Source: SIG565 sp045647785
Lineage (GTDB): Bacteria; Bacillota; Clostridia; Oscillospirales; Acutalibacteraceae
Length of the DNA: 12,654 nucleotides
Assembly (NCBI GenBank): GCA_045647785.1
Contig: JAZRMU010000032.1
Location: 1 to 12,654 of the forward strand
Reading direction: 5' to 3'
In this document: positions 1 to 5,376 of the stretch, one piece after another
Numbering within the stretch: position 1 is the first letter of the stretch
How the letters are laid out: every line of letters begins with the position of its first letter
Notes under the pieces: generated by a model
Databases searched by the model: none
Seen by the model: the letters and a program-made list of their open reading frames with translations, nothing else
What the model was told of the DNA's origin: nothing
Position numbers and translations under genes: made by a program

Positions 1-1876
1 ACTCGTGGAGCGGGGGGTCAAGGAAACGGATACATACAGGTGTGCCCTCGAGTGCCTCGTAGAGTGCCTCGAAGTCGCTCTGCTGGTAAGGAAGGATCTT
101 AGCAAGTGCTGCTTCTCTTTCCTCAACTGTATCTGCACAGATCATTTCACGGAATGCTGCGATTCTTTCAGCTTCGAAGAACATGTGCTCTGTACGGCAG
201 AGACCGATACCTTCTGCACCGAGTTCGCGAGCCTTCTTAGCGTCTGCGGGTGTGTCAGCATTTGTACGAACCTTAAGGGTTCTGAATTCGTCAGCCCAAG
301 CCATGATTCTGCCGAACTCACCTGCGATTTCAGCGTCAACTGTGGGGATGATGCCGTCGTAGATGTTACCTGTTGAGCCGTCGATTGAAATATAGTCACC
401 TTCGTTGTAGGTCTTACCTGCAAGAGTGAACTTCTTGTTTTCTTCGTCCATGTTGATTTCGCCGCAACCTGATACGCAGCAAGTACCCATACCGCGAGCA
501 ACAACAGCTGCGTGTGAAGTCATACCGCCACGAACTGTGAGGATACCCTGAGCAGCCTTCATACCTGTGATATCTTCGGGTGAAGTTTCAAGACGAACAA
601 GAACAACCTTCTCGCCTCTTTCGTTCCATGCAACTGCGTCTTCAGCTGTGAATACAACCTTACCGCAAGCAGCACCGGGAGAAGCGCCAAGACCCTTACC
701 AGCGGGGGTAGCAGCCTTAAGAGCCTTCTGGTCAAACTGCGGGTGGAGAAGTGTATCAAGGTTACGAGGATCGATCATAGCAACAGCCTGCTTCTTATCG
801 ATCATGCCCTCATCAACTAAATCGCAAGCGATCTTGAGAGCAGCCTTAGCTGTTCTCTTACCATTACGAGTCTGGAGCATATAGAGTTTACCGTCTTCAA
901 CGGTGAATTCCATATCCTGCATATCGCGGTAGTGGTCTTCAAGGAGTGCGCAAACCTTATTGAATTCCTCGAATGCTGCGGGGAACTTCTCTGCCATTTC
1001 AGCAATGGGCATAGGAGTACGAACGCCTGCAACAACGTCCTCACCCTGAGCGTTGGTTAAGAACTCACCCATAAGGCCGGGCTCACCTGTAGCGGGGTCG
1101 CGAGTAAATGCAACACCTGTACCGCAGTTATCACCCATATTACCAAATGCCATCATCTGCACATTAACAGCGGTACCCCAAGAATAAGGAATATCGTTGG
1201 CGCGACGGTAAACATTTGCACGGGGGTTATCCCATGAACGGAATACAGCTTCAACAGCACCCATTAACTGCTCTTTAGGATCGGTCGGGAAATCCTTGCC
1301 GATCTTGGACTTGTATTCAGCCTTGAACTGATTTGCAAGTTCCTTAAGGTCTTCAGCAGTAAGCTCAACGTCCTGAGTTACGCCCTTTTCTTCCTTCATT
1401 TTGTCGATAAGCTCTTCGAAATACTTCTTACCAACTTCCATAACTACATCAGAGTACATCTGAATGAAACGACGATAGCAGTCGTATGCCCAACGAGCAT
1501 TACCCGACTTTGCTGCCATTGTTTCAACAACCTCTTCGTTAAGACCGAGGTTAAGAATGGTATCCATCATACCGGGCATTGAAGCGCGAGCGCCTGAACG
1601 AACCGATACTAAAAGCGGATTCTCCTTATCACCGAACTTTTTGCCTACGATGTCTTCCATCTTGTCGATGTATTCCATAATCTGTGCCTGGATATCATCG
1701 TTGATTTTGCGACCATCCTCGTAGTACTGTGTGCAAGCCTCTGTTGATACGGTGAAGCCCTGCGGAACAGGAAGACCGATTTTGGTCATCTCTGCAAGGT
1801 TAGCACCCTTACCACCGAGAAGCTCACGCATGCTTGCGTCACCTTCCGAAAAAAGGTATACATACTTGTGACTCAT
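1..1876 (-). CDS. ppdK: pyruvate, phosphate dikinase, N-terminal 625 residues (gene runs off left edge)
   Basis: Cytosolic enzyme interconverting pyruvate + ATP + Pi and phosphoenolpyruvate + AMP + PPi; in clostridia it often works glycolytically or as a bypass of pyruvate kinase. The reading frame is open from the ATG at 1876 to the window edge (last whole codon 2-4). The N-terminal ATP-grasp domain is recognisable from GGKGANLAEM near residue 22 and SVRSGARASMPGMMDT near 91-106. The swivelling phosphohistidine domain carries GGMTSHAAVVARGMG with catalytic His455 (codon at 512-514) and Thr453. The start of the PEP/pyruvate barrel has LCRTEHMF with Arg561, and RFLDPPLHE with Arg617 at the very edge. 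These numbers coincide with those of the Clostridium symbiosum enzyme (about 874 residues), so about 250 C-terminal residues lie outside. The start is set by AGGAGGT eight bases upstream. It seems to be monocistronic at its 5' end. The assignment is very secure. Confidence 0.98.
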   Translation of the reverse strand, partial: MSHKYVYLFSEGDASMRELLGGKGANLAEMTKIGLPVPQGFTVSTEACTQYYEDGRKINDDIQAQIMEYIDKMEDIVGKKFGDKENPLLVSVRSGARASMPGMMDTILNLGLNEEVVETMAAKSGNARWAYDCYRRFIQMYSDVVMEVGKKYFEELIDKMKEEKGVTQDVELTAEDLKELANQFKAEYKSKIGKDFPTDPKEQLMGAVEAVFRSWDNPRANVYRRANDIPYSWGTAVNVQMMAFGNMGDNCGTGVAFTRDPATGEPGLMGEFLTNAQGEDVVAGVRTPMPIAEMAEKFPAAFEEFNKVCALLEDHYRDMQDMEFTVEDGKLYMLQTRNGKRTAKAALKIACDLVDEGMIDKKQAVAMIDPRNLDTLLHPQFDQKALKAATPAGKGLGASPGAACGKVVFTAEDAVAWNERGEKVVLVRLETSPEDITGMKAAQGILTVRGGMTSHAAVVARGMGTCCVSGCGEINMDEENKKFTLAGKTYNEGDYISIDGSTGNIYDGIIPTVDAEIAGEFGRIMAWADEFRTLKVRTNADTPADAKKARELGAEGIGLCRTEHMFFEAERIAAFREMICADTVEEREAALAKILPYQQSDFEALYEALEGTPVCIRFLDPPLHE

Positions 1877-1956
1877 AGTGTTTTACCTCCTGAATTTTAA
1901 GCGGAATTTACCCGCATTTTTACATTTTTTCTCCCTTTAATTTTAGGTAGCAATTA

Positions 1957-1984
1957 ATTATACCACATTTTAGAAAAAATTAAA
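1957..1984 (-). promoter_or_regulatory. candidate promoter of ppdK
   Basis: On the minus strand a perfect TATAAT (plus 1957-1962) is preceded at 16 bases by a weak -35, TTTAAT (plus 1979-1984). Transcription would begin near 1950, giving a leader of about 75 bases. That leader contains a small GCGG/CCGC hairpin (plus 1901-1915) just before the ribosome site. The -10 is convincing; the -35 matches only half of the consensus. Confidence 0.45.
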
Positions 1985-2040
1985 GGGGTAAAACGGAAAT
2001 TTTTTAAATTTTTTTGCTATTTTTTTAGTTTTTTCGCACA

Positions 2041-2072
2041 AAAGCCGCCGTTTTGAATCAAACGGCGGTTTA
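2041..2072 (-). terminator. probable terminator of the coaX-panT unit
   Basis: A perfect 9-bp GC-rich stem, CCGCCGTTT / AAACGGCGG with a 6-base loop (2045-2068), extends by one wobble and A-T pairs. It lies 40 bases after the stop of the ECF S-component gene. On the minus strand it is followed by CTTTTG, a short T-run, so it is an acceptable but not strong intrinsic terminator. It also separates this unit from ppdK, which has its own promoter. Confidence 0.6.
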
Positions 2073-2111
2073 TCTGTTATCGTTTCTTGAATTTTGTTTT
2101 ACCTAATATGT

Positions 2112-2690
2112 TTATTTTTTGGTGTAAGCCAGCACCCTTAAAATTACGGGAGATAACACTGCATTTGAAAGAACTTCTACAATGAAATTTCCCATTGCAA
2201 GCGCCCAAAATAGTGCCATACCAGAAACGGTCATCTGCAGGGTTTCCGCAATGGCGTTTGCGCTGTCCATAAAGAATATATAGCATCCCAATAAAAATAC
2301 AGCCGTATTAACAACCGGACAAATTATCGCTGCAGAAATGGTAGCTATAATCTTATTGAAACGCGATATCCACTTATACACAAAGCCTGCCGCTAAACCG
2401 CAGGCAATACCCTTTGCGAGTACGGTTACGATTGTGCCTGGGATATCAAAAGAAAGAAACAATGTTGCTCCGCCCGTTAGCAATACAACCATACCAAATA
2501 CAAATCCGAGCCAAGCACCGATTGCCGGACCACACATACATGCTCCCAACACAATTGGAATGAGTGCCACTGCCGTTGAAAAAGGGCCGAAGAAGGTCGT
2601 CACGGCGCCAACCCATTGCAGCACTATTACAAGCGCTGTCATAATTGCACCAACAACGAGTGTTTGTGTTTGTAGTTTTCTGTTTGACAT
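2112..2690 (-). CDS. ECF-transporter S component, probable pantothenate-specific (PanT-like)
   Basis: 192-residue, very hydrophobic protein with about six membrane segments (roughly residues 11-31, 39-55, 56-76, 85-107, 114-136 and 160-188), the size and layout of substrate-binding S components of energy-coupling-factor vitamin transporters. Helix 1 contains A15-x3-A19, the AxxxA type of motif that S components use to dock on EcfT. No ATPase or EcfT gene is adjacent, as in group II ECF systems where a shared EcfAAT module is encoded elsewhere. The gene follows coaX by 79 bases on the same strand, so the natural inference is pantothenate uptake feeding CoaX. That substrate is inferred from context, not from binding residues; another vitamin or precursor is possible. 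The start is supported by GGAGGT eight bases upstream. Confidence 0.8.
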   Translation of the reverse strand: MSNRKLQTQTLVVGAIMTALVIVLQWVGAVTTFFGPFSTAVALIPIVLGACMCGPAIGAWLGFVFGMVVLLTGGATLFLSFDIPGTIVTVLAKGIACGLAAGFVYKWISRFNKIIATISAAIICPVVNTAVFLLGCYIFFMDSANAIAETLQMTVSGMALFWALAMGNFIVEVLSNAVLSPVILRVLAYTKK

Positions 2691-2739
2691 AAAAAATACC
2701 TCCGATACTGTTCTCTTATAGGATACAGTTCATATATTT

Positions 2740-2763
2740 TTAATCCGCTTTTCGCGGGATTAA
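2740..2763 (-). other. hairpin between coaX and the S-component gene
   Basis: Stem of TTAATC/GATTAA plus CGC/GCG with a single-base bulge and a 5-base loop, directly after the coaX stop codon. Neither strand has a T-run after it, so it is unlikely to be an efficient terminator. It may be an mRNA 3'-end stabiliser or attenuator between the two genes. Confidence 0.5.
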
Positions 2764-2769
2764 ACAAAA

Positions 2770-3534
2770 TTAATTGTTTTTTTCGTAAATATAACGAAGC
2801 CCGTCCAAAAGCAGATTTTCATTATATATAATGTTTCTCTCGCAGTACTGAATAATCTCACGGGAAAGTCCACCCGTTGCAACGACTGTGGCGGCACTTC
2901 CAAGCTCTGCCTCAATGCGGTCTACAATACCGTCAAGCATCGCCGCTGTGCCAAAAATAAGTCCCGAGCTCATACAGTCGGCAGTGTTAGTGCCTATAAC
3001 CCCTGCGGGAGCTTCAATTCTGATAGATGGCAGCTGTGAGGTGTTCTCGGTCAGCGCCTTGAGCGTTAAATTCACACCGGCTGCGATTACACCACCTAAA
3101 AACACACCATTTTTATCAAGCACGCTGACTGTAGTGGCTGTTCCCATATCAATAATAATGCAGGGCATTGTGTATTCATGAAGCGCACCTGCTGCGGCGG
3201 CAGCAAGGTCAGCACCCAGCTGCGCGGGATTATCGATTTTAATATTAAGCCCTGTTTTAACACCCGGACCGAGCTCGAGCGGCACTATATTGCAAAGCAT
3301 CGAAATAGCATTCGATATCGCCTTTCCGACATTCGGTACAACGCTCGAAATAATAGCGTCCTCTATCGTCTCAAAGCGACAACCGTGTAACAACAAAACA
3401 TTTTTAATTTCAACTGCGTATTGGTCTGCCGTTTGGTATTTGTTTGTTGCAAGGCGTGCAGTGAAAAGCAGCACCTCTTCATCAAAAAGGCCCAGCGTAA
3501 TATTACTATTACCTATATCTACTGCCAGCAGCAT
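2770..3534 (-). CDS. coaX: type III pantothenate kinase
   Basis: Catalyses ATP-dependent phosphorylation of pantothenate, the first step of coenzyme A synthesis, in the cytosol. It is 254 residues long, normal for CoaX (about 250-260), an acetate/sugar kinase-fold enzyme active as a dimer. Visible motifs are the phosphate-1 loop DIGNSN (residues 6-11), GPGVKTGLNIK (89-99), the catalytic Asp109 in LGADL, the phosphate-2 loop DMGTATT (129-135), a GGVI/AAG turn near 148-153, and ATGGLS (219-224). Most CoaX proteins have GADR where this one has GADL. The start ATG is preceded by AGGTGAT, with a promoter just upstream. It leads the minus-strand unit with the ECF S component and is divergent from rpsF. 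Confidence 0.96.
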   Translation of the reverse strand: MLLAVDIGNSNITLGLFDEEVLLFTARLATNKYQTADQYAVEIKNVLLLHGCRFETIEDAIISSVVPNVGKAISNAISMLCNIVPLELGPGVKTGLNIKIDNPAQLGADLAAAAAGALHEYTMPCIIIDMGTATTVSVLDKNGVFLGGVIAAGVNLTLKALTENTSQLPSIRIEAPAGVIGTNTADCMSSGLIFGTAAMLDGIVDRIEAELGSAATVVATGGLSREIIQYCERNIIYNENLLLDGLRYIYEKNN

Positions 3535-3556
3535 AATATCACCTCGTTTTTTCTTT

Positions 3557-3584
3557 ATTATATCACATTATTTGCTAAAATCAA
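3557..3584 (-). promoter_or_regulatory. promoter of coaX (extended -10)
   Basis: On the minus strand, TATAAT (plus 3557-3562) is immediately preceded by TGA, an extended -10, with TTGATT (plus 3579-3584) 16 bases further upstream. Transcription would start near 3550, leaving a leader of only about 16 bases. Its -35 lies 9 bp from the -35 of the divergent rpsF promoter. Confidence 0.7.
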
Positions 3585-3593
3585 GAAAAATAG

Positions 3594-3622
3594 TTGACTT
3601 TTCATAAAGTTGCTGGTATAAT
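3594..3622 (+). promoter_or_regulatory. promoter of the rpsF-ssb-rpsR operon
   Basis: TTGACT (3594-3599), a 17-base spacer and perfect TATAAT (3617-3622). This is one of the two best sigma-A matches in the window, as expected for a ribosomal protein operon. Transcription would start near 3629, giving a leader of about 77 bases. Confidence 0.9.
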
Positions 3623-3631
3623 TTGATTTAC

Positions 3632-3697
3632 CTGTGGAAGTATGTCCACAGTTCCTTGCTTTGGCGAACGCCAAGGCCATTAAGTCCAGAAGGAGGT
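3632..3697 (+). promoter_or_regulatory. structured rpsF leader, possible S6:S18 autoregulatory element
   Basis: Two hairpins fill the leader: CTGTGGA/TCCACAG with a 6-base loop (3632-3651), and an 8-bp stem closed by GAAC (3658-3677). TCCTT at 3653-3657 can also pair with AAGGA at 3690-3694, part of the rpsF ribosome site, enclosing the second hairpin. Many bacteria control this operon through S6:S18 binding to an rpsF leader that carries a conserved CCG. I see no CCG here, so this is either a divergent version or unrelated structure. Confidence 0.4.
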
Positions 3698-3705
3698 GCT
3701 ACACA

Positions 3706-3990
3706 ATGGTAAAGAACAAGTATGAGGCTACTTTGGTTTTCTCAGTTAAGAATGGCGACGAGGCTGTTGCTGCTTTAAACGAGAAGTTCCAAGCTCTTAT
3801 TGCTGAAAACGCTACTGTTGAAAACGTAGACGAATGGGGCAAGCGCAAGCTCGCATATCCTATCAACTACGAAAATGACGGTTTCTATGTTTTCACAACC
3901 TTCGAAAGCGCACCGGAGTTCCCGGCTGAGCTCGAGCGTGTTGCCGGTATTACCGACGGCGTACTTCGTGTAATGGTTATTAAAAAATAA
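3706..3990 (+). CDS. rpsF: 30S ribosomal protein S6
   Basis: 94-residue small-subunit protein that binds 16S rRNA as a heterodimer with S18. Family hallmarks are YEATLVF near the start, DEWGKRKLAYPI (residues about 42-53), and the C-terminal strand DGVLRVMVIK. The frame is open further upstream to a GTG at 3634. ATG 3706 is preferred because AAGGAGGT sits just before it and the added residues are not S6-like. It is first in the operon rpsF-ssb-rpsR, with 17 bases to ssb. Confidence 0.97.
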   Translation: MVKNKYEATLVFSVKNGDEAVAALNEKFQALIAENATVENVDEWGKRKLAYPINYENDGFYVFTTFESAPEFPAELERVAGITDGVLRVMVIKK

Positions 3991-4007
3991 CGGAGGAAAA
4001 CAAAGCT

Positions 4008-4430
4008 ATGTTTAACTTAGTTGTATTAACCGGTAGACTTACTGCCGATCCGGAGCTTAAATACACTCCGAACAACACACCCGTTACATCCTTCTCTATC
4101 GCTGTTTCTCGTCGCTACAAGGCAGGCGAGCAGTCCGAGGCTGATTTTATTAACATTGTTGCTTGGCGTCAGACCGCTGAGTTTGTTACTAAATACTTCC
4201 AAAAGGGCAGCATGATAGGTATTGAAGGCTCAATCCAGACCCGTAGATATACGGACAAGGAAGGCAAAAACAGAACAGCTTTCGAGGTTGTTGCAAACAA
4301 TGTTCAGTTTGTGGAATCCAAGCGTGATGGCGGTGCTCCCGCTGCAAGCGAGGCTCCCGTAGGCTTTAGCAACGCTTCTGCCAACGAATTCGTTGAAATC
4401 GGTGGCGCTGATGATGATTTGCCCTTCTAA
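4008..4430 (+). CDS. ssb: single-stranded DNA-binding protein
   Basis: 140-residue SSB. The N-terminal OB fold (about residues 1-105) begins MFNLVVLTGRLTADPELKYT and includes the typical FINIVAWRQTAEF and KGSMIGIEGSIQTRRY segments. A short Gly/Ala-rich linker leads to an acidic tip, DDDLPF, the conserved tail that recruits replication and repair proteins. It binds and protects single-stranded DNA in replication, recombination and repair, normally as a tetramer. Its place between rpsF and rpsR is the conserved Firmicutes order. CGGAGG lies 11 bases before the ATG. Confidence 0.97.
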   Translation: MFNLVVLTGRLTADPELKYTPNNTPVTSFSIAVSRRYKAGEQSEADFINIVAWRQTAEFVTKYFQKGSMIGIEGSIQTRRYTDKEGKNRTAFEVVANNVQFVESKRDGGAPAASEAPVGFSNASANEFVEIGGADDDLPF

Positions 4431-4461
4431 TTTAATTTTAATTTTATAGGAGGCAAAAACG

Positions 4462-4701
4462 ATGGAAAAGAACGATAAACTGGCTCGTAGAAAGCCCCGC
4501 AGAAAGGTTTGTCATTTCTGCGTTGACCGCGTTGAAGCTATCGATTATAAAGATATTGCAAGACTCCGCAAGTTCGTTTCGGAGCGCGCTAAAATTCTTC
4601 CCCGCCGTGCAACCGGCACCTGCGCTAAGCACCAGAGAGAGCTTACCACAGCAATCAAGCGTGCACGCCAGATAGCTTTATTACCGTATGTAAACGACTA
4701 A
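4462..4701 (+). CDS. rpsR: 30S ribosomal protein S18, zinc-ribbon type
   Basis: 79-residue S18, partner of S6 on the 30S platform. Typical stretches are IDYKDIARLRKFVSERAKILPRR and the C-terminal IKRARQIALLPY. A Cys-x2-Cys pair (CHFC) near residue 17 and Cys-x2-His (CAKH) near 53-56 suggest the zinc-binding form of S18; some bacteria also carry a cysteine-free version. The ribosome site AGGAGG is 8 bases upstream. It is last in the operon and is followed at once by a strong terminator. Confidence 0.96.
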   Translation: MEKNDKLARRKPRRKVCHFCVDRVEAIDYKDIARLRKFVSERAKILPRRATGTCAKHQRELTTAIKRARQIALLPYVND

Positions 4702-4711
4702 TAAGTAAACT

Positions 4712-4746
4712 AAACCCCCGACGTGATGTCTGGGGGTTGTTTTTTG
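4712..4746 (+). terminator. intrinsic terminator of the rpsF-ssb-rpsR operon
   Basis: AACCCCC/GGGGGTT (4713-4719 with 4732-4738), extended by GAC/GTC across a one-base bulge, loop GTGAT, followed by GTTTTTTG. It begins about 10 bases after the rpsR stop. A strong rho-independent terminator. Confidence 0.93.
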
Positions 4747-4752
4747 ATAATT

Positions 4753-4788
4753 TACTGCTCTATTTTGAAATAAGCAGTATTGTTTTTT
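4753..4788 (+). terminator. second, back-up terminator-like hairpin
   Basis: TACTGCT (4753-4759) pairs with AGCAGTA (4773-4779), and TATT/AATA continues the stem across a bulged C. It is followed by TTGTTTTTT. It lies 7 bases after the first terminator and overlaps the promoter region of the next small gene, so it may insulate that gene from the ribosomal operon. Confidence 0.65.
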
Positions 4789-4813
4789 AAATTAATGTTA
4801 TAATATGTATAAT
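4785..4813 (+). promoter_or_regulatory. candidate promoter of the small membrane-protein gene
   Basis: Two perfect TATAAT boxes, 4799-4804 and 4808-4813, lie shortly before the gene. The only -35 at 17 bases from the second is a weak TTTTAA (4785-4790), inside the T-run of the preceding hairpin. If the second box is used, transcription starts near 4820, essentially at the ribosome site. The AT-richness makes chance matches likely. Confidence 0.4.
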
Positions 4814-4830
4814 TTTAAGAAGGCGACCTT

Positions 4831-5025
4831 ATGAAAATTATGAAAAATTTAATTTTACAAATTTTATTTCTTATAGTTATGTGTTTATTCGGTACTATTG
4901 TAATTAAGATATTTGATATGGTATTAAATCTAGGTATCGAAAGCATTGGTGGAACCGGATTTAAGGTTGGATTTTTGGCTTGGATTATTCTATTGATTAA
5001 TACATTAAATAATACTAAGAAATAA
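4831..5025 (+). CDS. small hydrophobic membrane protein, function unknown
   Basis: 64 residues with two probable membrane helices (about residues 6-27 and 43-57), separated by a glycine-rich turn, IGGTGFKVGF (39-48), and ending in a basic NNTKK tail. I do not recognise a family. That it is a real gene is supported by AGAAGG seven bases before the ATG, TATAAT boxes upstream, and a strong terminator 25 bases after the stop, with no other gene between these signals. By hand count only about 45 of 195 bases are G or C (about 23 percent), far below its neighbours. That could reflect hydrophobic codons, recent acquisition, or spurious coding of AT-rich DNA. The insertion-like position between two housekeeping operons fits an accessory gene. 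Confidence 0.6.
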   Translation: MKIMKNLILQILFLIVMCLFGTIVIKIFDMVLNLGIESIGGTGFKVGFLAWIILLINTLNNTKK

Positions 5026-5049
5026 AAATAGAACATTATAGTTTTACAT

Positions 5050-5093
5050 AAAAAACAGCTTACGCTACCGTATTGGTTCGTAAGCTGTTTTTT
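5050..5093 (+). terminator. strong terminator after the small membrane-protein gene
   Basis: A 15-bp perfect stem from AAAAAACAGCTTACG (5050-5064) to its complement at 5079-5093, with ACC/GGT extending into the loop and a run of six T at the 3' side. The A-run at the 5' side makes it potentially bidirectional. It isolates the small gene from the glg operon. After it, 5094-5231 shows no convincing feature. Confidence 0.92.
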
Positions 5094-5231
5094 AATGAAG
5101 CGCTCACCATCATAACATAATTTTTAATGATGCCACTGTGCCTGTTAGTTATTTATGCCTGCACACGAGAATTTCTACTTTCAGCGCCTATACGCTTGAC
5201 TATTTTTGCTTTTTTGACAAAAAAGACTGTT

Positions 5232-5252
5232 TTTTGTGGATTTTGCACAAAA
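5232..5252. promoter_or_regulatory. inverted repeat upstream of the glg promoter, possible operator
   Basis: TTTTGTG (5232-5238), 7 bases, CACAAAA (5246-5252): a perfect 7-bp dyad of the size bound by dimeric repressors or activators, centred about 72 bases before the -35 of glgB. No regulator is encoded nearby, and AT-rich dyads arise by chance, so a role is conjecture. Confidence 0.3.
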
Positions 5253-5313
5253 TATGCCACCTAAAAATTGGCGGGGTATTTTAATTTTGCTAATATTTTC
5301 ACGGTTTTTACCC

Positions 5314-5342
5314 TTGAAAACTCTGATAATAATTGGTATAAT
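5314..5342 (+). promoter_or_regulatory. promoter of the glgBCDA operon
   Basis: TTGAAA (5314-5319), a 17-base spacer and perfect TATAAT (5337-5342). Transcription would start near 5349, 28 bases before the glgB ATG. This rules out use of an in-frame upstream GTG at 5236, which would lie before the transcript begins. The match is to the vegetative sigma-A consensus. Confidence 0.88.
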
Positions 5343-5376
5343 ATTAATTAGAAATCCTTTTAATGGAGGGCAGCCT

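Noticed and set aside
142..1044. Several open frames opposite or offset to ppdK
   Set aside because: They are out-of-frame shadows of the intact dikinase frame; none has a recognisable domain or good ribosome site.
2338..3607. Plus-strand open frames across the S component and coaX
   Set aside because: They are antisense to two well-recognised genes with intact motifs, lack ribosome sites, and have unnatural composition.
3634..3705. A 24-residue N-terminal extension of S6 from GTG 3634
   Set aside because: It is not S6-like, overlaps leader hairpins, and ATG 3706 has a perfect AAGGAGGT.
4815..5036. Minus-strand 73-residue frame opposite the small membrane protein
   Set aside because: It has no ribosome site in the right place, while the plus-strand frame has a ribosome site, promoter-like boxes and a terminator.
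5190..5242. TTGACT (5196) and TTGACA (5214) as -35 elements of an additional glg promoter
   Set aside because: No acceptable -10 at 16-18 bases from either; the 5314-5342 promoter is far better.
5236..5376. A hydrophobic 47-residue N-terminal extension of GlgB from an upstream in-frame GTG
   Set aside because: The consensus promoter at 5314-5342 lies inside it, it has no clear ribosome site, and GlgB is cytosolic. ATG 5377 has GGAGGG.
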